Assembly (NCBI GenBank): GCA_028023455.1
Contig: JAQFVV010012537.1
Coordinates: 2,655,889 to 2,719,888, forward strand
DNA from: Epiperipatus broadwayi
Lineage: Eukaryota; Onychophora; Udeonychophora; Euonychophora; Peripatidae
Direction of reading: 5' to 3'
DNA length: 64,000 nt
The position numbers were made by a program, and so were the translations under genes. Positions 43,401 through 55,773 of this stretch are shown piece by piece. The number at the start of each line of letters is the position of its first letter. Within the stretch, counting starts at the first letter, position 1. Under the pieces are notes generated by a model that was given only the letters and a program-made list of their open reading frames with translations, searched no databases and was not told where the DNA came from.

Positions 43401-46400
43401 ATTTCTTATGAAGCTATACATTCATTTTTATATCTTACTACTCAAAACATTATGTTATTAGTTTATTTTTAGTATATGCCTCCCAAATAGCTCACTTATT
43501 TTTACTCTACATCTCATTTAATGTAATGCTATATTATCTACTTATCCATATCAAGTTCTGGCTTCTGCTTTCATCAGTTAAGATTTAAACTTTAAAGTAA
43601 TATACTTATTCATCTAGAATTTACTAATTTAACTCCTTTATACTATTGAAGCAAATAATCTAAAATTCAAAATCTTATAATTTTAAATGCAAGCCAGCTT
43701 ATTTTCATACTTATATGTTTTTCATATCATGTTAATAATTATATATTTTAGTAACCTCAGACTTATGCTAACTAAATGCCTCTTCTATATTTTGATTGTA
43801 ATATTTATACTACCAAAACATTATGTGGCATTACTCAAACTTTCAGTAAATATCTTGTGGTAGAGAAGGAGAAAAAGAACTGTTCTTATAAGCTATCAAT
43901 CAGAAAATTCCACATGTTTTATTTTAATCACCCAATTATTAATACAGTCATTATCAAAAAACCAATTGTAATTTGTTTTTAATGAACTCCAAAGAGTCTT
44001 ACTTTTACCAAAACAGTTTAACAAATTTCATACTACAAAAATATGGCAACTTTAAAAATTAAATTGGCATTATTAATAACAACTGAAATATAATATTAGT
44101 TGTATCTCTTTATATATGAACATATTTTTCTAACATTAAAATTAGTATATATTTTTAATTTTTTTTATTATTTTAATCTTGAAGAGTACTAATTTGTGAT
44201 CTATTCAAAATCTGTACTTGTAAGCCTTTAACAATTTTAGATTTTTTATTCTAACTATTAATCATAGTAAAATGTCTTTGGTCCTGTTGTACTTACTGTG
44301 GATTCATATAAGTCTCTTCATAATAACTTTCTTGCATGAACAAAATGTTTATGATATTTTGCCATGTGTTATTCGAAAATTCAATGTCAGCAAATTATTT
44401 AAAATCATAGAAACAATATTATTATTTCTGATAACTTTGAGTTAAAGTTTACTGTACTGACATATGCTTTAATCTTTTTCTGTACTTTTAACTGTATCCT
44501 AATTGAGATACACAGTTAACTTTTTATACATGTACCCTTGAATTTGAATATATTTTAAGGCAAAATAAAATTACTTTTAGGTTAATTATTACTAAAAATA
44601 ATTTTAGACATAACTAAAAAGTATTAAAAGCAAGGAATTTATCTAAAAATAGAAAATCTCTTTTTTTTAGTTAGCTACAATAATTTTTTTCTCATTACAT
44701 AAGTTTAAATCTTTCTAAAAACTTGATATAATTATAAAAATAAACTATACTTTATATTTAATGTTAAAACTATCTTTCAAAATGCACGTGTTTAAGTGCA
44801 ATGCTAAAGCGGTGGAATCTAAAGCTCAAGAAGCCCAAGGGCCATTTTTACAGCTCCACTTAATCATTTCCTGTTCTTGAACTTTTTGTGAAATTTTGAG
44901 CAATAAACCATTCAATTATTATTTTTATTATCTTTAGAAATAGAATTTAAAAATTATCTTTAGAAAACGAAAGCCTACTTTTATGCTTACCAATGTAATG
45001 TAAACAAGTGCTGTCATTATGTGCAAGTTACTCTCTGCACTATAGGTCTTTTTTATTTGTTGATAACTCCTGACATCTAGGGCTGAAAATAAAAACTAAA
45101 ATATTGCCTTGTTACCACTTTGTCATTAAATTTAAAATAACAATGTAAACATAACAGAGTATTCAAATGCTAGAATAAATGACTTCAGGATTTAAAATAC
45201 ATAGAATCGCAGCACTAACTGAAAAGACTCATCAATAGTTAGAAAAGAACCTCCAGAAAAATCAGCATTTTAATACTACTGATATAATAATACAATTCAA
45301 TCAGAAGTAAGTTTCCTTTTTTTGAACTCTCTGCATCTAATACTGAAGAACCAACACAGGTGAGTGTAGGTACCAATGCATTAACCAAGTTTGAATTTTA
45401 TTAGTTTGTCAATGATGCATCTAGGAATTAGGATAGTAATAAGATACCAAATTAAACCTCAACATTATCAGTGATTTACAAATTCTTTCCATTTTTTATC
45501 ACTTTTATGTCATCCAGTCCAAGTATCAATGATCAATAGATGCTAAACAGCATAAAAGTGGTTAAAATGGAAAATTTTATTAATGAATAGTAATGTGTAA
45601 GGTAAGAATATGCAATGTTTTGTTGATTAACACCAATGAATGAGAGTTTTTTCCTTCTCAGATAAGAGAGTGTTTGCAAAAGCTCTTAAAAATGCTCAGT
45701 TTTTATTTAGATTTCAAAAATAAACATGCATGGTTTTTATATGTTGTTTATATATTTATGATTAGTTTTGCAAAATAGTTGTTAGATAATTATTTTTGAC
45801 ATAATTATTTATTGTTAGACACAGATTTAGTTTATTTGTAAAAAAAATTTCATCTAAAATAAGACAAGTCAAGGGAAATGTAATAATGTAACTTGCTGAA
45901 AGAGGGGTGGCTGCACAATCATTGTAATAATTGTTTTTACCATTTTTTAATAATTAATATCATTGTTTAAAATATTTTTATTAGCAAATAACAAAATGCT
46001 ACTGTTTTGATTACTGATTTAAATCTATGACTTTTCTATATTTGCAAAGTTGAAATATTATTTTTAACCCTCTCAAGGTCTGCATTTTCTGATATTTTTC
46101 TTTGTCTCACACATCAACATAAAATATATGATAAAATGATTATTACTTATCTGAAAATAATAAATTTGATTTTATTTGATAGATATTTTTATTTACTACT
46201 GAAATAAAATGTAAATGTTCACAATTTGTTTCTGTAAATATTAAAAAATTGAGATCATAAACAAAACAAAGAGTTCAGATGTCATCATTCTAGAAAGATT
46301 ATTTTCAGTTTATAAAATCAACGAAATATTTTTTTAATTCTTATTATTTTTAAACATCCAAATGAATATTTATTTATTTCTCTTATATCTAATGAATTAT

Positions 46401-47150
46401 GCTTTAAAAGTTTAAAATTTTTGAATATTTATTGCAAAATTGCGATATTTTTATACACATAAGTATAAATAGATTGCTTACATAGAAATTAAGCTTGTAA
46501 ATTGCTTCAGGTCATGTTTACATTCACTGCTAATATAACATTATATTTTTGAAAATAAAGTATTTCAAGTCAGAATAAGTTATTAATAATTTATATTTCT
46601 TGATATCTAATAAATATAGTGTAAATTATTTTAAAAATTAAACTGTAATAAATTTGCAAATAAACATGTTTTTGGTTGTTGGAACTATTTACTTTAAACA
46701 ATGTCATAAAATGCTGAATGTTTTACAGCCTTGGCAACAGACAATGGCTGAACATGTCAGGGTGGGGCTTATGTCTATTGTAAGAATGAGAATTTTGAAT
46801 TCCCGCCTTCTACCACAAAATTTTTAGTGAAAATTTAATATAATAAAATATACCATTTTACACACATTTTAATGTATAATATGAAAAAATTCACCAGGGA
46901 GTGAATTGGTCAAAAGTCAAAATTCTGTCATTCTACTAAATCATTTTGTAAACTGATATTTCTAAAAACATAATTTTACATTTGTGTGAATATAATATAG
47001 GATAATGATTAATTAATCAAAATAAAAAGTTGGAAATTTAATTCAAATGGCCACTAGAGGCTGTCAAAAATGTTCAACTGAAAAATGATTAAACCTATCT
47101 CCAACACAATGCTATTTATATTTCCAGAATAGTTTTTGCATTATGATTTT
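43401..47150. other. AT-rich stretch without a recognisable gene
   Basis: Two GC-richer patches stand out: 44805-44870 (AAAGCGGTGGAATCTAAAGC, then CCCAAGGGCCATTTTTACAG) and 46730-46805 (CTTGGCAACAGACAATGGCT). Neither shows a frame or splice sites that would support an exon. A GGTAAG-type signal near 45600 is isolated. Confidence 0.4.
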
Positions 47151-47157
47151 GGTCAGT

Positions 47158-47400
47158 CAAAAGTTTGGATCTGAATCTATTCTACCTGAAACCAACATCA
47201 TTACTAATGAAGGCCATAAGCAAAAAATTGTCTGTGGATATTGATAAATTAGCACTAGATGTAGATTTGATAAACACTGCCCTCTGTTGGCTCCTCAAGA
47301 TTATTGTAAATGACAGCTCTGGATTAGAATAATTAGTTTGCTTTTGTAAAGCATTGTGTAAACTTTGATTCATGTGATATATTTTGGTTTCATATCAATT
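47158..47400 (+). repeat. Family B fragment with hammerhead relic
   Basis: CCAA (47192), ACTAATGA, AAGGCCATAAGC, TGTCTGTGGATATTG and a downstream AAATTAGCACTAGATG tract follow the family B order. The GAAA has become AAAA and the core is mutated. Confidence 0.5.
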
Positions 47401-47994
47401 CTGACTAAAGGATAAAAGTGCCTACAGTTGTTATAAAAACTGAAGACATTAAAATTTATAGTTACTGAATTGAATCAGAACTATGCGGTATTTTTCAGTG
47501 AAAAGATAACTGGAGAACTTATTCTCTCTCCAAGCCTGCAGTGCCATCTCTGAATCAATACTTGTATATGTAGTAACAAAGTTTAGTTATTTACCATAAG
47601 ACTTTTAAGCAGTAACACATTTCTATCGTGATGATATGAAATGTGACAGAGTGTTTTTTATTTTAACCCAACTTGTGACAACTGATTAAAATTAAAGTTT
47701 GTTTTAAATTGGAAAAACTCCTACTAAAATGTCTAAAATGATTTAAATTCTATATGGAAGTAAAACCACGAATAAAAGAAGATTTTCAAGTAGTTTGCAA
47801 GATTTCATAATGGGAGGAAGAGCAATGAAGATAATCTACAAAGATATAATACACACTGCCACATTTTATGAGTAACACACGATCCAGATATGCTAATGTT
47901 GTAAAATTTTTGTGGTAAATAATTAAACTATGCCACTAAATAACATATGGGAAGCCTGGATAAAAACCAGTTTTCTTTTCAGTGAGACACACTA

Positions 47995-48085
47995 TTGTAT
48001 AACCCTTAGAAACCAATCAACATGTAGACAATCCCAATTTAGATAATCAACAATCTCAAACTGTTGTCAAGGAAACTTCCTTTTT
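47995..48085 (+). repeat. Diverged arm of the 35183-type foldback element
   Basis: CCAATCAACATGTAGACAAT followed by CTCAAACTGTTGTCAAGG matches both arms of the element at 35183-35362 in diverged form. Confidence 0.5.
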
Positions 48086-48224
48086 AAGATGAATACATAA
48101 GCAAGATGGTTTGGATTCAAAACTTTCAAAATAACAGACTGATAGCTTAATAATAAAAATAAAAGTAAAAAAATGATTTTGGATGCAAGGTACATTAGGT
48201 GCAATGGTCCTTTGCACTAGATTT

Positions 48225-48345
48225 AGATCCAAGCTCTTCAATGATGAAGCTATGAGCCAGAAACTGATTTAGGGATATGAATGGAGTAAAAGTCAATCAT
48301 GGATTTAATAAATACTGCAATTTTTCATATTACTCAAGCTTACAG
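48225..48345 (+). repeat. Family B fragment with hammerhead relic
   Basis: Hammerhead order is kept: CCAAG, CTTCA, core ATGATGA (48241-48247), AGC..GCC, A, GAAA (48260-48263), CTGATT, AGGGATATGAATGG. The core differs from CUGAUGA only at its first base, a different change from that at 18362. Confidence 0.5.
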
Positions 48346-48629
48346 AAAATGGCAATAATGAAGTAAAATAAATAAATCTAATGTGAAGTACATCTTTTGA
48401 AAACCCTCAACATCACTAAAAACAGAATTAAAGAGAAAAATTAATACTTTACACAATTGGACTGATGTGTTAACTAATTTAAATAAATTTTAAAAATATT
48501 AATATATGCATTTTTTTTAAAAAAAATTCATTTTACTAATATAATCAAATAGAAAACTGAAGTTTTAAAAAAATACTTTTTTAGAAAAATTGTCTTTTAT
48601 TTTGCATCATATTTTCCAACTCTATCGAT

Positions 48630-48900
48630 GTCACTTACTGTGAGCTTTAATAAATAATGATAGATGCCAGCTATCATGCTTATTAAAGCCCTATCCTATG
48701 CTGACCTATCCAAATTTCCCAGATTAGTTTTAAACTTCTGACTTTTATCAGTGAGGAGCTTTGTATTTAGAACAGTGCACCAGGATCTTTAGGATCTAAT
48801 GCACCTTCTTTCCAGATACTACCATTTCCCTCTATGATATACTATTAATCTATCAGCCCAAACTGAAAAAACACTAAATGTTTCAAACTAAGCCAACTTG
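48630..48900 (-). repeat. Family B fragment with hammerhead relic
   Basis: On the minus strand: CAAAGCTCCTCA, core CTGATAA, an elongated stem II region, AAAACTAATC, TGGGAAATTTGG (48710-48763). Stem I arms CCTCA/TGGGA and CAAA/TTTG remain largely pairable. ATGCCAGCTATCATGC near 48664 matches the element's TIR-proximal part. Confidence 0.5.
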
Positions 48901-51900
48901 CTTTAACAGTCTTATAGATCTGAGACCTATTCAGTTTATATATATTATGATATCCTTAGTTTTTTAATAACAATAGACACCTCCATCCTGGGGCCAGAAT
49001 ATTCTTAATGGTTTTAAAATTCTTATTTAAATTGCCAAAAATTGCCACGCATACAGTTCAAATATTATAACCATCCTTAAATGCATTTAATAAAGACCAA
49101 GAGCTTTGAACTCAATATATAGCTGGAACATACGCACAAGAGATGCTATATTTTTTCTCTCCTTTCTATATTAATATATTAGAAGAAATTTATTTTTTAT
49201 AAACAACTTTTCGCTTTCATTAACCGATGTATAATTTTTAATTAAATGGATGCAATAAAATTAGAAGTTAAAAATCTTTCATTTAAACTTTTTCTAAAAA
49301 AAAAAAAAATCTGACAAATTTAATTCTCAACCATAAAAATTTGTAATTTTGACTTAAGCGTAAGAGATAAACATCGGTTGTTTAACTAATTAGGCTGGAA
49401 ATAGTGGAATACTTTTAATAGCTAATATCGACGTCATATTCACAAATAATTTACAAAAATATATTGTAAAGAATTAACTATAATACTGACTGCATTTACG
49501 TTCTGAAAATATTTTTAGATTTAGTTATTTTTTAATTATACTAATAACTATAAATAATTTTATTTTCTGTGTTAAATCTAAATGCTTGATTGACTTAATT
49601 TGTTTTCGTTTTGATTTCGTTGGGAATAATTTAATTAATTAAATGCATTGACCAGATATAGATGTGTCTCCAATAATAAAGGTTGTAAAAAGTTAATCAT
49701 GTTATTTAAATTGAGCGAAACATCAGTTTTAAAGTAATAACCTTTTTCTTTCATTTGATTTTAAAAAAAAAAATCTACTATTTTATAGTAATATCAGATA
49801 GATAATTTAAATTACTATTACAATCTAATAAATTGCATAATATTTTATTTTAGTTTTTGTAAATTAAATTCATTCTTTATTGATGAATACATTAAACCTG
49901 TCAGATCCGTTTTTTCACATTTAATTAAGAGAGTTACGTACGCTTATTTAACCCAACGTAACATGTCTTATTTTGAACATGTAGAATGGAATTTAAAATT
50001 ATCTACTCATTGGGGAAAAATCTGAAATATATATACTGTATATATATTTGGTTTAACGCTGGCATACATATATATTTAAATCCGGTTATTGCTATTAATT
50101 GCTAACTAGATTTTTTAATTAAAATTTATAATTTATTATATATATTGTCGTTGTTAAGAATTATTATTATTTTTTTTTTGTATAAACATTTGATAAACTT
50201 TTAAAACATCTATTAATTAAAGAATGCTGGATTAACATGAAATATATCGGGGTGGGGGGTTCCTTTGATTTTTTTTCCCCAGTTGACCTTATTCATATGT
50301 TTCAGGCAGAATAGATTTTAAAAATTTATGTAAAATATTACATATGGAAAATAGATGGATTGAATTGGTATAAGAATATCACGTGGTTATCTTTAATAAA
50401 AATCAGATATATTAATTCTTGTTCAATTTTAAAGTTAATAGTTTGGAAAAAATAATATGATAATCTTTAGTTTTATAAATGTTTAATGATAATCACTAAT
50501 ATATATATCCAAAGTAGATATTGTTAAGTATGTGATAAAAAAAATTGGCTCTTACACATCAAATTTTAACAATACATAAATATTCATGTTTACAACCAAG
50601 CAATTACAAATCAAGCGTGTATGACATCTATTATTTACATATTCTAGCTAAACGCTTTTTGAAAGTACAATTAAATAGCACTATAAGAATTCCTTTTCAC
50701 ACTTTTAGTTTAAATTACAATTGCAAAAGAAAAAGTCAAAAAGAATATTGAATTACTTATATATTCCTAAAATATCATACTTTTGTTCTGTTGGGTGTCA
50801 TCTGTCATATAATCATAAAAATTTTTTGAAAAAAGGGGGTTTTATGAAAAAAAGGTGTGGAGAAAGGAGAGAAATTTTTTTTTTTAAAATGTAAAAAAAA
50901 CTAAATATATATAAAATATTTTTCTTTCTTTGTATCCCATCATGCTCCATGATTTTCTTAGAGAAATCTCAAGAAATTTATATTTCATAAACCCTCCATT
51001 TGTGCAAGCTTGTTGCCATTATTCAATTAAGCACATTTTACTGTAATAAACATAATAGAAATAAATCCCACTGTTAGCATGATGACAGACATTAGTTTAA
51101 AAGTTTAATATGACAACACATTGCTATTAATATTTTTCTTTTTCCTACATAATGAAAGCTACATTTAATTAACATTTTTTGTGTTTCAGTGTATTATGTG
51201 AGGTTTTTTATTGGAATTGGCTATGGTAGTTCTTCTTTAAATCACTTTTATGAATGACCTTTAATATGTTTTTTCTGGTATTGATGCAAATTTTAGGTGA
51301 AAAAACAAATATAACAATGATAATGTATTAACTTTAAAAAAATCTGAAAATGTCAGTATTTTCCAAAACATAAAATCAAAGTAATTTACTCCAGTTTCCA
51401 TGGACTTGATGGCTATCATTCTTTGTTCTCTCATTTCAGACACATTTGCAAGATTATTTTTTTAAAAAATTTGAAATAGCAAAAAAATGAATTTTTTTTA
51501 ATAGTTTCTTAAAGATTATTTTTACCCAATAATTTAATCATTTAAAACTAAAAGAATATATGTATACACTTTGATTTTATTTGTATGTTTTATTTTTAAA
51601 AATAGAAATCAATAAATTTGACCATAATGCAACAAAAGAAACAGCTGATATGATTACCACACCTTGTGAAATTGGTTGTTGATGCCTTTACTGACACTGT
51701 GGTTGCATCTTCTCAGATATTCTAAAATTTAATGCAATATTAATATTTTATAATAAATTTTAAATATTTAATTGGGGTACACATTTATTCATTATCATTT
51801 AAAAAATAAATTTTACTCAACAAAGATTTCATTAATTTTCTGGAGTTGCACAATTGATATCTTTTTTCCTTTTTCACTGTGCAGTGATGAAAAAATACAT

Positions 51901-52080
51901 TGTTTTCATTATGTACTTTTTTTTCAATATTTACAAACTTTAACATATTTTAGAATGTTTTTTATTTATAAATTTATATTTCTAACATATCAAATCCAGT
52001 ATATTGAATTTTAATATTAAAACCAAATATTCAATATTGAGAAATATTGTTACCAGGTCTAATCAAAAATGGAATCTGTT
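48901..52080. other. AT-rich stretch without a recognisable gene
   Basis: Short open frames (for example 50545-50751 and 51772-52014) lack motifs and splice context. A G-rich GGGGTGGGGGGTT lies near 50251. Confidence 0.4.
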
Positions 52081-52084
52081 AGAG

Positions 52085-52400
52085 CAGTGGTGCACAACCT
52101 GTGAGTCACAATCACTTGAGGGATTGCAGAAAAATTTTGAGGGATCATGAGAATTTTAAGAAGTTCTCATGTTGGTTAATATAGAGGTTTTTCAAAGATC
52201 TTATATCAAATCATATATACTGAAATATAATATAAAGATATGTTTTGAATGTGGTAAAACAACTTTTGTCATGCTTGTAATAGAATAATAACAATAGATA
52301 ATGGGTTGTGTAAAATTTTAGTCTGAGTATGAGGGTGTGGATCGTGTAAATTTTCAGTTTGAGTATGGAGTTGCAAGTGTGAAAAGGTTGTACACCACTG
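52085..52400. mobile_element. hAT-type MITE
   Basis: Terminal inverted repeats CAGTGGTGCACAACCT (52085-52100) and AGGTTGTACACCACTG (52385-52400) match in 15 of 16 positions and begin CAGTGG, as many hAT ends do. The flanks (TGTTAGAG before, CTTTAGTA after) share a central TTAG, compatible with a decayed 8-bp target duplication. The element is 316 bp long with no transposase. Confidence 0.75.
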
Positions 52401-53220
52401 CTTTAGTAGATGAGATTGCTAATAATATTTTTTCTTCTTCCATTGCTATTAAATTTTTGAGAATTTTTTTCAATAAGTAGGTAATAAACTTAGAAGAGTT
52501 ATTCAAAATTACCTTGTCTATGAAACTTTCATAAGTCAAAAATAAAGTTGTTTTGAATGTTTTTTTATCACTTACAAGCTTTTCATCAAAATTTACATAT
52601 CCATTTACCATAAGAATTACTTTATCTAGAAATTTCATAAACAATTATATATATATAACATCAAATAAACACAAAAATATGTTCCTAGTGCAATATTATC
52701 TGTTTCTATCTGCTCACTATCAAATTCATCATGAGCTCTGTCTTGATGATTTGCATAATTCTCATATTTTTTACATCTTCAAATTCTGAGAACACTATCA
52801 AAACTTGTTTGTTTCAAAAAAATCTATAGAACTTCTATCTAATTATCATCGACAAATATCTGAAACTTGCTCAGAAGTATCATATGACTAATCATCACCC
52901 TCCTCCCACTATCAATACTTTTAAGGATTTTTCAAAATAATTAGAAGTTATCTTTTACAAATGGCATTATTGTGCTACATATCTATACAAATACAAAATT
53001 ACTTTATTTGCTATTGAAAGAGTTTCAATTACAAAATGAGAATTAGGAAAAGTTATTATTAACCATTAAGTAATCATTAAATATCACATGACCAGCTTTT
53101 CTTATCCTTACATAAATTAAAACAGTAGCAAATTTTTCCACACACTAGTGCCACCTACTGCAATCTCTTGTAATCGATTCTAGAAGGTTGCACATCTTAA
53201 ATTCCTATCCAATACTTTGA
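52401..53220. other. AT-rich stretch without a recognisable gene
   Basis: Open frames at 52354-52644 (minus) and 52553-52789 have no recognisable motifs. This is the DNA outside the 3' LTR of the gypsy element. Confidence 0.4.
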
Positions 53221-54059
53221 TGATGTATGTTGGTTTAACCCAGTTCGAATACTAGGTGAAAGTACCTCGAGGCCATCCATACGTGAGATATTAAATCAAG
53301 AATACTATGACCTCTGCCCTATTTGCCTATTCTCAAAGCTAATTACGAACAAACAACATTATCTGAGACACACATAAATTATTTTCTCACCGGCCACAAA
53401 GCTTAGCAACAGAGGTAGAGACATGGACAGGAACACCTACAGAGCTAAATAGTTAAATGTGCAAGAAAATTACTAAGAAACATGTGTTTTGCATGCCTGG
53501 ATCATTGGAAAAGTAAAATAAAGCATTATAATAAAATCAGGAAACTCAAGCTTTTTATAGTTAAATAATATGTTTAATTAACAACTTTAAAATATAAATA
53601 ATAAATTAATGCTCTCCGCTATTCCCCTAAATTAATGAAAACTAATTAGACAATAAAAACAGATTAATATGTTTGCGGACTAAATCTTTTCTTCCCAATT
53701 TTATTAAAATTGTCAACCCGAATCTCCTCGATAAAGTGCAATAATAAAAATCTTTCACAAAGCATTTTCTAATTGCTTTGCGCTAAAACAGTTTAAAAAT
53801 TATTTAAAACATATATAGCTAAATCTGATATACGTAATAAGCTAGTGGCGGACAAAAGAAGCATTATCGAAAAGATCAAGTTGGCAAACAAAAGGAAACT
53901 TACTCGTATTGAATTTTACAAATATAATGAAAATTGGAAAGAGATTTAAATGAAAAACTAACCTTTAAACTTAACCGCAATGGAATACGAAATATTTATA
54001 AACGTTAGTAATGAAGAATAGCAAAGGAAAAAGGATTAAATATATAGATAGATGATCAC

Positions 54060-54112
<53 letters not shown>

Positions 54113-55101
54113 CTAGTCTAATAAAAAAAATGGTTACATTACAAATATAATTAAATACAACAATTTATAATATAATTCAGTGAAGCATTTAAAAAAGGAT
54201 ATGAACAAAAAAAGTAGAAAGTAAATAGTTCAATGGAGGAGAGATACTATTACCATCCAGGTTCCTTGGTCATGTTCCATTAACAAGCGTAGCTTGATCC
54301 ATCCATCGATAGGTATTTGTCCGGACAATGAAAATGGAAATATGTAGCATGGTTTCACAAAAAATCCTACAGACATGGCACAGAGTTCAGATCACTATTA
54401 GGTGGATACTACGGCATTTTGGATGGTATTTAGGAACCTCGGTGATAGGCAAAGCTATTTATTTGCCTAGCCAAGCATAGTAGAATCCATCAAATTCATA
54501 TGACTTTTAGTTTGAGCATGTTCAAACTTCTCCATGATTTTGAAGATGACAGTTGTATAACTTTTTGGAATAAAAATCTCAACAAGCAAAAGCAAAATCT
54601 GAAAGCGTTCTCCAAAGAGAAATCTGAATGCCAGCAAGAAAACTTTGAATAACAGCAAGAAAACTCTCTTTGTCAGCTACCTTCTATTGTTTGTATGATC
54701 TTAGATCTTGATAAGACCACCCCCACTCTTTGTTTCAAGGTAACATTTTCTAAAAATAACTTTCACTTTTTTCTTCTAAATTTCTTTCTTTAAAGTTTGA
54801 AAGCCATCTTTAATTTGCCTTGAATGGGCTAATTAATTAAAAATATACATTTTTTTGGAAAATGTTGGTGGGCTTATCTAAAAATCAAATCATACTAAAT
54901 ATTTTAACAAGATTTAAAAAGTAAAATACATTCTTATTTCTTTTAAAAAAATAAGCATTTTATTTCAGCAGAATTTTGCATTAACTCATATATATGTTTG
55001 ACGTATATATATGTTTGACTAATAGGTTTTACAAGTAATTTTTATTAACAGAAATCTAATCTTAGAAATGGAATTTATTTAAAATGAAATAGTTAAATGC
55101 A
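53221..55101 (-). repeat. 3' LTR of the gypsy element
   Basis: 1881 bp, starting TGATGTATGTTGG and ending TTAAATGCA on the plus strand, repeated at 62121-63991. It contains an (AT)n tract at 54063-54110 that is much shorter in the other LTR. A 63-codon minus frame is present in both LTRs, without recognisable function. Confidence 0.85.
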
Positions 55102-55222
55102 ATTTGTTACTAACTACGGTATTTTCTTTTCTTAATATATATCTAGGGTCAGGTCAGTGTTGGTGCTAGTCTAACAAGTTATGTATCTATTTTAATGTCT
55201 GTATTTTCCAGGGTCAGGTGGT
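55102..55222 (-). other. Region between pol and the 3' LTR with a candidate polypurine tract
   Basis: AAGAAAAGAAAA on the minus strand (55122-55133) is the best purine run, but it ends 20 bases before the LTR and does not touch it. This may mean the LTR edge has been altered. Confidence 0.4.
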
Positions 55223-55773
55223 ATGCAAGGTTTTAAGTTTCTGGCATTGTATACTCCTTTTTTGCTGTTACTATCTTCCAAGGGAAAAGCATTTCTCTCG
55301 CATTCCTTTTTCAACGTGTATGGTCCTTGGTATATTGGGAAAAACTTTTTGAATTCTTTCCATGATGTATTACTTGGCCTAGGATCTCTCAGCCATACTT
55401 GCTCTCCTTGCCTGAATTGATATTGCTGGTTTCGTTTTTTATTTTTCCGGTGCAGCGCTGCCCGTTTTAATCATTCATATGCTATCTTTTGATCTTGTAG
55501 TTTATCTATCTTCTCCTCTTCCATCGGCATTTTAGTTTTAAATAACCGAGGACATTCTTTTCCATAATGCAGGTGAGTTGGAGTAAATCCTGTTGACTCA
55601 TTCATTGTGTTGTTAATATATTGTACCACCTTTTCAGTTTTATTTACCCAGTCCCGATGGTTGGTTGGAATATATGTCCTAAAGAGTCACCCTATTTCTC
55701 ACATGACTCTCACAAGGGTTAGCCTGTGGATTTCTAACGGAAGTTAGCCTATGATGAATTCCTTGTTTATCCA
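55223..55773 (-). pseudogene. Integrase C-terminal part of gypsy pol, frameshifted
   Basis: Beyond the stop at 55774, shifted frames on the minus strand continue the integrase. A NPQAN motif with the expected third acidic residue soon after lies around 55700. A NESTGFTPTHLHYGKECPRL block follows (about 55540-55600), then a basic tail with VWLRDPRP. At least two frame changes and one in-frame stop interrupt it. Confidence 0.7.
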
